A DNA stretch of 13,004 nucleotides, taken from the NCBI GenBank assembly GCA_023418755.1, contig JAEZZE010000446.1, positions 1 through 13,004 of the forward strand, given 5' to 3'. Both the position numbers and the translations under genes were made by a program. Positions within the stretch are counted from its first letter, which is position 1, and every line of letters starts with the position of its first letter. Source of the DNA: Bacillota bacterium (GTDB lineage: Bacteria; Bacillota; Bacilli; Paenibacillales; Paenibacillaceae). The notes beneath the pieces are model-generated. The model had not been told where the DNA came from and did not search any database. It was given only the letters and a program-made list of their open reading frames with translations. Shown in pieces: positions 12,516 to 13,004 of this stretch.

Positions 12516-13004
12516 ATGGCATCCAGTGTAGCGGATACGCTCAAGATGTTTGACGAAATCGGAAAAACGGTCACTGCCCTTAATAAATCCATTGATAAGG
12601 CCGCTACGGCTTTCAATAATGTGAAGAGCGTGCCTGAAACGGCGGCGGGAAACGGAAGCGGGGCGCAAGCGGAAGGGAGCTCTTCCCCTGCTTCGGGGAT
12701 ACTAGAGCAATTTGCTGTCCTGAAACAAGTAGCGGATTCGATTCAGAAGGTCTCGGAGACCGGAATCATCGAGGCGTTAACAAGCATGAACAAGCTGGTT
12801 ACTGAGACCATTCCAAGCTGGTTCAAGATGAATTGGCAGATCGCATTGATCGGCGCAGCGATCGGGCTTGTCCTTTTAATTTTGAATGAGTTCGGAATAT
12901 CTGCAGCGGACATTGTCAATTTTGCCGGTCAATTATTTGCTTGGTTGTTCGAGGTTATTAACCAGGGAGTTATGTTCGTAATGCCCTACGTTCAAATGCT
13001 ATGG
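12516..13004 (+). CDS. Probable tail tape-measure protein, N-terminal part
   Basis: The frame is open from ATG 12516 to the window edge (163 codons seen). GGGAGGTG at 12503-12510 lies 5 bases upstream. The N-terminus MASSVADTLKMFDEIGKTVTALNKSIDKAATAFNNVKS is an amphipathic helix, followed by a Gly/Ser/Ala/Glu linker (about 41-60), a second helix (GILEQFAVLKQVADSIQKVSETG) and two hydrophobic segments at about 108-124 and 133-160. Position directly after the frameshifted chaperone is where tape-measure genes lie in PBSX and in almost all contractile tails; the M-F-D...L-N start and hydrophobic helices also suit that call. Tape-measure proteins set tail length and may help breach the target membrane. 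The family is inferred mainly from position. Confidence 0.75.
   Translation, partial: MASSVADTLKMFDEIGKTVTALNKSIDKAATAFNNVKSVPETAAGNGSGAQAEGSSSPASGILEQFAVLKQVADSIQKVSETGIIEALTSMNKLVTETIPSWFKMNWQIALIGAAIGLVLLILNEFGISAADIVNFAGQLFAWLFEVINQGVMFVMPYVQMLW

Larger units (their letters stand above)
7988..13004. mobile_element. PBSX-like contractile-tail element, probable tailocin, right end outside window
   Basis: From the convergent hairpin rightward all genes match the regulatory and tail modules of PBSX/skin-type elements: ImmA-like protease, Xre repressor, Xpf-like activator, YqzN-like protein, sheath, tube, tail chaperone with frameshift, and probable tape measure. Terminase, portal, protease and capsid genes, which in PBSX lie between xpf and the sheath, are absent. 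No integrase or attachment site is visible. The left boundary is placed at the hairpin by inference. This organisation suits an R-type phage-tail-like bacteriocin. Confidence 0.7.

Noticed and set aside
7985..13004. Search for CRISPR arrays, tRNA or rRNA genes, insertion-sequence ends
   Set aside because: No regularly spaced repeats with spacers, no tRNA cloverleaf and no transposase frame were seen anywhere in the window.

Overview
The window looks like chromosome of a Gram-positive, Paenibacillus-like bacterium. Shine-Dalgarno sites are strong and AGGAGG-like, signal and lipoprotein sequences are of Firmicute type, the host genes are fairly GC-rich, the sugar ABC operon has no ATPase gene of its own, and the right part holds genes related to the Bacillus PBSX/skin phage-like elements. 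The genus is inferred from these traits, not proven.

Left part (1-5266, all + strand): a carbohydrate-uptake operon. It holds a lipoprotein substrate-binding protein (5' end outside the window), two CUT1-type permeases, an MFS transporter and a PfkB-family sugar kinase, with gaps of 1-59 bases. A UUCG-capped hairpin sits between the binding protein and the first permease. After a 247-base leader that carries an imperfect repeat comes a secreted right-handed parallel beta-helix protein (5514-7058), probably a polysaccharide lyase or similar glycan-active protein, closed by a long terminator hairpin. Together these suggest extracellular glycan degradation, oligosaccharide import and phosphorylation.

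Middle (7113-7985): a lipoprotein with its own promoter, a repeat-encoded Ser/Pro/Ala linker and a PsbP/DUF1795-like domain. It converges on the next gene across a shared hairpin.

Right part (about 7988-13004, open at the right edge): a PBSX-related contractile-tail element. An ImmA-like metalloprotease and a Xre-type repressor read leftward. An Xpf-like sigma-related activator, a YqzN/YkzM-like small protein, tail sheath (XkdK), tail tube (XkdM), tail assembly chaperone (XkdN) with a complete -1 frameshift signal, and the start of a probable tape-measure protein read rightward. The divergent control region has three clear and one degenerate copy of a TTTTGCCAAAATGGCAAAA-type palindrome placed on the two promoters, plus a LexA-like box. 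A second LexA-like box lies on a separate immA promoter behind the repressor's terminator. Between the regulator and the sheath there are no terminase, portal or capsid genes, so the best reading is a damage-inducible, headless phage-tail-like particle (R-type tailocin) rather than a complete prophage.
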